From contig PMBM01000042.1 of NCBI GenBank assembly GCA_003153855.1, forward strand, positions 1,932 to 10,046: DNA of 8,115 nt. Reading direction: 5' to 3'. The notes under the pieces were generated by a model that was given only the letters and a program-made list of their open reading frames with translations, made no database searches and was not told the origin of the DNA. Position 1 is the stretch's first letter, and each line of letters begins with the position of its first letter. A program made the position numbers and the translations under genes. Positions 5,967 through 8,115 of this stretch are shown here, in pieces. Source of the stretch: Propionibacteriaceae bacterium (lineage in GTDB: Bacteria > Actinomycetota > Actinomycetes > Propionibacteriales > Propionibacteriaceae).

Positions 5967-5993
5967 CTAGGTTCAATCCTAGTCCTGACTAGG
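5967..5993. promoter_or_regulatory. Three phased CTAG half-sites, candidate operator of the HU gene
   Basis: CTAGG (5967-5971), CCTAG (5978-5982) and CTAGG (5989-5993) alternate in orientation with exactly 6 nt between each pair, so they repeat every 11 bp, about one helical turn. The right two form the perfect dyad CCTAGTC-CT-GACTAGG (5978-5993). On the minus strand TAGGAT (5976-5981) inside this block fits a -10 element and would start transcription near 5969, about 45 nt before the HU ATG. A second candidate, TAGAGT, lies at 5995-6000. A protein bound here would cover the promoter. The tetramer CTAG is rare in most bacteria, which makes the cluster less likely to be chance. The binding protein is unknown. 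Confidence 0.5.
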
Positions 5994-6014
5994 CACTCTA
6001 CGAGAAGACGGCCC

Positions 6015-6053
6015 AAAAAGCGCCGCTCGCCCCGGGCCAATTCACCCAGCGAG
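6015..6053 (-). terminator. Probable intrinsic terminator of leuC-leuD
   Basis: On the minus strand, 9 nt after the leuD stop, CTCGCTGGG pairs with CCCG-GG-GCGAG (nine pairs including one G-T, a 2-nt bulge and an 8-nt loop), spanning 6053-6026. A run of five T follows at 6019-6015, 6 nt beyond the stem. The stem is imperfect and the T-run slightly displaced, so the call is moderate, but the position between leuD and the HU promoter is right. Confidence 0.45.
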
Positions 6054-6062
6054 AAACGTATT

Positions 6063-6668
6063 TCAGCCAGCGGTTCGTGCGGGCAGGGTCCGGGGCTTGA
6101 AGGACGGCCGATCTCCTTCGTACGCAGCGATCTCGGCATCGTGGGTCAGGGTGAGACCGATGTCGTCGAGCCCATTGAGAAGGCGGTACCGGGTGTAGTC
6201 GTCGATCTCGAAGTCGTACGTAGTCGCGCCGGCAATGATCTGCTTGTCGGACAGGTTCACGGTGATCTCGGCACCGGGATTCGTCTCGGCGTACGCCCAG
6301 AGCTTCTCGACGACATCCTGCGCGACAGTCGCAATGAGAAGGCCGGCCTTGCCCGAGTTCGAGCGGAAGATGTCGCCGAAACGCGAGCCGATGACGACCT
6401 TGAACCCGTAGTTCTGCAGCGCCCAGACCGCGTGCTCGCGTGAGGATCCCGTCCCGAAGTCGGGCCCCGCGACGAGGACGGTGCCCTTGTCGTACGGCGC
6501 TTGGTTGAGGATGAACTCGGGGTCGTTGCGCCACGCGGAGAACAGGCCGTCCTCGAAGCCGGAGCGCGTGACCCGCTTGAGGTACACGGCGGGGATGATC
6601 TGGTCGGTGTCGACGTTGCTGCGACGCAGCGGCGTGACGATGCCGGTGTGTGTGGAGAAGGCGTCCAT
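6063..6668 (-). CDS. leuD: 3-isopropylmalate dehydratase small subunit LeuD
   Basis: LeuD pairs with LeuC to form isopropylmalate isomerase, which converts 2-isopropylmalate to 3-isopropylmalate, the second step of the leucine branch, in the cytoplasm. The 201-residue product has the normal length and the swivel-domain motifs: [16 protein letters not shown] (18-33), [13 protein letters not shown] (68-80, the substrate-binding loop), [18 protein letters not shown] (94-111) and [19 protein letters not shown] (156-174). The ATG at 6668 is set by AAGGGGA 7 nt upstream. The first two bases of that site are the end of the leuC TAA stop codon, only 12 bp separating the two frames, so the genes are almost certainly co-transcribed and translationally coupled. 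Confidence 0.98.
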   Translation of the reverse strand: MDAFSTHTGIVTPLRRSNVDTDQIIPAVYLKRVTRSGFEDGLFSAWRNDPEFILNQAPYDKGTVLVAGPDFGTGSSREHAVWALQNYGFKVVIGSRFGDIFRSNSGKAGLLIATVAQDVVEKLWAYAETNPGAEITVNLSDKQIIAGATTYDFEIDDYTRYRLLNGLDDIGLTLTHDAEIAAYEGDRPSFKPRTLPARTAG

Positions 6669-6680
6669 GGCGATGTCCCC

Positions 6681-8078
6681 TTACAGGTCGGAGGGAGAGC
6701 TCAGCGTGCCGCGGACGGCTGTGGCCGCCGCGACCGCGGGTGAGACGAGGTGGGTGCGACCGCCCTTGCCCTGGCGGCCTTCGAAGTTGCGGTTCGACGT
6801 GGAGGCGCTGCGCTCACCAGGAGCCAACGTGTCAGGGTTCATGCCCAGGCACATCGAACAGCCCGCCTCGCGCCACTCGGCGCCGGCGTCGATGAAGACC
6901 TGGTCGAGTCCCTCGGCCATCGCCTGAAGGCGCACCCGGGCCGAACCGGGGACGACCAGCATGCGTACGCCGTCGGCGATCTTGTGACCCTTGATGACCG
7001 AGGCGGCGAGCCTCAGGTCCTCGATGCGGCCGTTGGTGCAGGAGCCGAGGAAGACCGTGTCCACGTGGATCTCGCGCATCGGCGTTCCGGCCTTGAGGGC
7101 CATGTACTCGAGAGCGCGCTCGGCGGCCGACCTGTCGTCGGGGTCCGCATAGTCCTCGGGTGAGGGGACGACGTCGGCGAGTCCGACGCCCTGCCCCGGG
7201 TTGGTGCCCCAGGTCACGAACGGCGTCAGCTGGGTGGCGTCCATGACGACCTCGCGGTCGAACGTGGCGTCGGGGTCCGTGTACAGAGTGCGCCAGTACG
7301 CGACCGCAGCGTCCCAGTCGTCGCCCTCGGGCGCGTGGGGACGACCCTTGAGGTAGTCGAACGTCGTCTGGTCGGGAGCCACCAGGCCCGCGCGGGCGCC
7401 CCACTCGATCGACATGTTGCAGATCGTCATGCGGCCCTCCATCGACATGTTCTCGATGGTGTCCCCGCGGTACTCGACGACGTAGCCGGCGCCACCGCCC
7501 GTACCGACCTTGGCGATGAGCGCGAGGACGAGGTCCTTGGCCGTGACGCCGTCCGGCAGCGCGCCGGTGATCGTGACGGCCATGGTCTTCGGCTTGGCCT
7601 GCGGCAGCGTCTGCGTGGCCAGTACGTGCTCGACCTCGGAGGTGCCGATGCCGAACGCCAGCGCGCCGAACGCACCGTGCGTGGCGGTGTGGGAGTCGCC
7701 GCAGACGATCGTCATGCCCGGCTGGGTGATGCCCAGTTGCGGACCGATGATGTGGACGACTCCCTGGTCCTTGTCGCCGAGAGAGTGGATCCGCAGCCCG
7801 AACTCCGCCGCGTTGTTGCGCAGCGTGTCGACCTGCAGCCTCGAGACCGGGTCAGCGATCGGCGCCGTGATGTTGAGCGTCGGCGTGTTGTGGTCCTCGG
7901 TACACAGCGTGAGATCGGGCCTGCGCACCGTACGACCGGCGAGCCGAAGCCCGTCGAACGCCTGCGGGCTCGTGACCTCGTGCACCAGATGCAGGTCGAT
8001 GAACAACAGGTCGGGCTCGCCTGCCGTGGCCGTGACCACGTGGTCGTCCCAGACCTTCTCCGAAAGGGTCCTGCCCAT
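6681..8078 (-). CDS. leuC: 3-isopropylmalate dehydratase large subunit LeuC
   Basis: LeuC is the aconitase-like catalytic subunit of isopropylmalate isomerase and carries a [4Fe-4S] cluster that binds the substrate hydroxyl. The 465-residue product is complete. It starts [14 protein letters not shown] and shows [17 protein letters not shown] (28-44), EDHNTPT (61-67), [20 protein letters not shown] (126-145) and the three cluster cysteines C347 (FLGSCTNGR), C407 and C410 ([11 protein letters not shown]), at the same numbers I recall for E. coli Leu[11 protein letters not shown] (428-437) completes the active site. The ATG at 8078 has GAGGA 6 nt upstream. Only 37 bp of upstream sequence is in the window and it shows no promoter, leader peptide or T-box, so control of the operon cannot be read here. 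In other actinobacteria an IclR-type regulator often lies upstream, which would be off the right edge. Confidence 0.98.
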   Translation of the reverse strand: MGRTLSEKVWDDHVVTATAGEPDLLFIDLHLVHEVTSPQAFDGLRLAGRTVRRPDLTLCTEDHNTPTLNITAPIADPVSRLQVDTLRNNAAEFGLRIHSLGDKDQGVVHIIGPQLGITQPGMTIVCGDSHTATHGAFGALAFGIGTSEVEHVLATQTLPQAKPKTMAVTITGALPDGVTAKDLVLALIAKVGTGGGAGYVVEYRGDTIENMSMEGRMTICNMSIEWGARAGLVAPDQTTFDYLKGRPHAPEGDDWDAAVAYWRTLYTDPDATFDREVVMDATQLTPFVTWGTNPGQGVGLADVVPSPEDYADPDDRSAAERALEYMALKAGTPMREIHVDTVFLGSCTNGRIEDLRLAASVIKGHKIADGVRMLVVPGSARVRLQAMAEGLDQVFIDAGAEWREAGCSMCLGMNPDTLAPGERSASTSNRNFEGRQGKGGRTHLVSPAVAAATAVRGTLSSPSDL

Positions 8079-8115
8079 GAGCTTCCTCGCCCTCGTCGCC
8101 TCGGTGGCCGGCCCC

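Noticed and set aside
6750..7163. Plus-strand open frame of 137 codons inside leuC
   Set aside because: It is antisense to the catalytic cysteine region of leuC and has no features of its own.
1..8115. CRISPR arrays, insertion sequences, tRNA/rRNA, toxin-antitoxin or defence genes
   Set aside because: I looked for spaced direct repeats, terminal inverted repeats with transposase motifs, tRNA-like folds and small gene pairs, and found none.

Overview
The window is high-GC DNA with strong G/C bias at third codon positions, GTG and TTG starts next to purine-rich ribosome binding sites, and the linked set leuC, leuD, HU, acyltransferase, ddl and thiL. Relatives of this neighbourhood occur in Mycobacterium and Streptomyces, so the source is most likely an actinomycete (Actinomycetota). 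I cannot fix the genus.

Layout from left to right. (1) 1-1010, minus strand: the N-terminal part of an FtsK-type DNA translocase, cut by the left edge. It has a basic disordered N-terminus, a membrane domain and the start of the linker. (2) 1104-2051, minus: thiL, thiamine-monophosphate kinase. (3) 2210-3292, plus: a 360-residue protein with a GT4-like C-terminal half, probably a glycosyltransferase. It is the only long plus-strand gene and is convergent with ddl across a perfect 21-bp hairpin. (4) 3377-4480, minus: ddl, D-alanine-D-alanine ligase, with a GTG start. (5) 4518-5300, minus: a PlsC-family acyltransferase, with a probable TTG start. (6) 5417-5614, plus: a possible small gene of 65 codons. 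(7) 5637-5924, minus: a short HU-family protein without the lysine-rich tail usual at this actinobacterial locus, preceded by three CTAG-centred half-sites 11 bp apart. (8) 6063-6668 and 6681-8078, minus: leuD and leuC, the two subunits of isopropylmalate isomerase, only 12 bp apart.

Most of the content is housekeeping: leucine synthesis (leuC-leuD), membrane phospholipid and peptidoglycan precursors (acyltransferase and ddl), thiamine diphosphate synthesis (thiL) and chromosome segregation (ftsK). No mobile element, CRISPR array, tRNA, rRNA or toxin-antitoxin module is visible. I see no clear evidence for a wholly new system. The points worth a second look are the unusual putative glycosyltransferase between thiL and ddl, the tail-less HU protein with its phased CTAG sites, the small plus-strand ORF, possible leaderless starts of thiL and ftsK, and the absence of gpsA between the acyltransferase and ddl.
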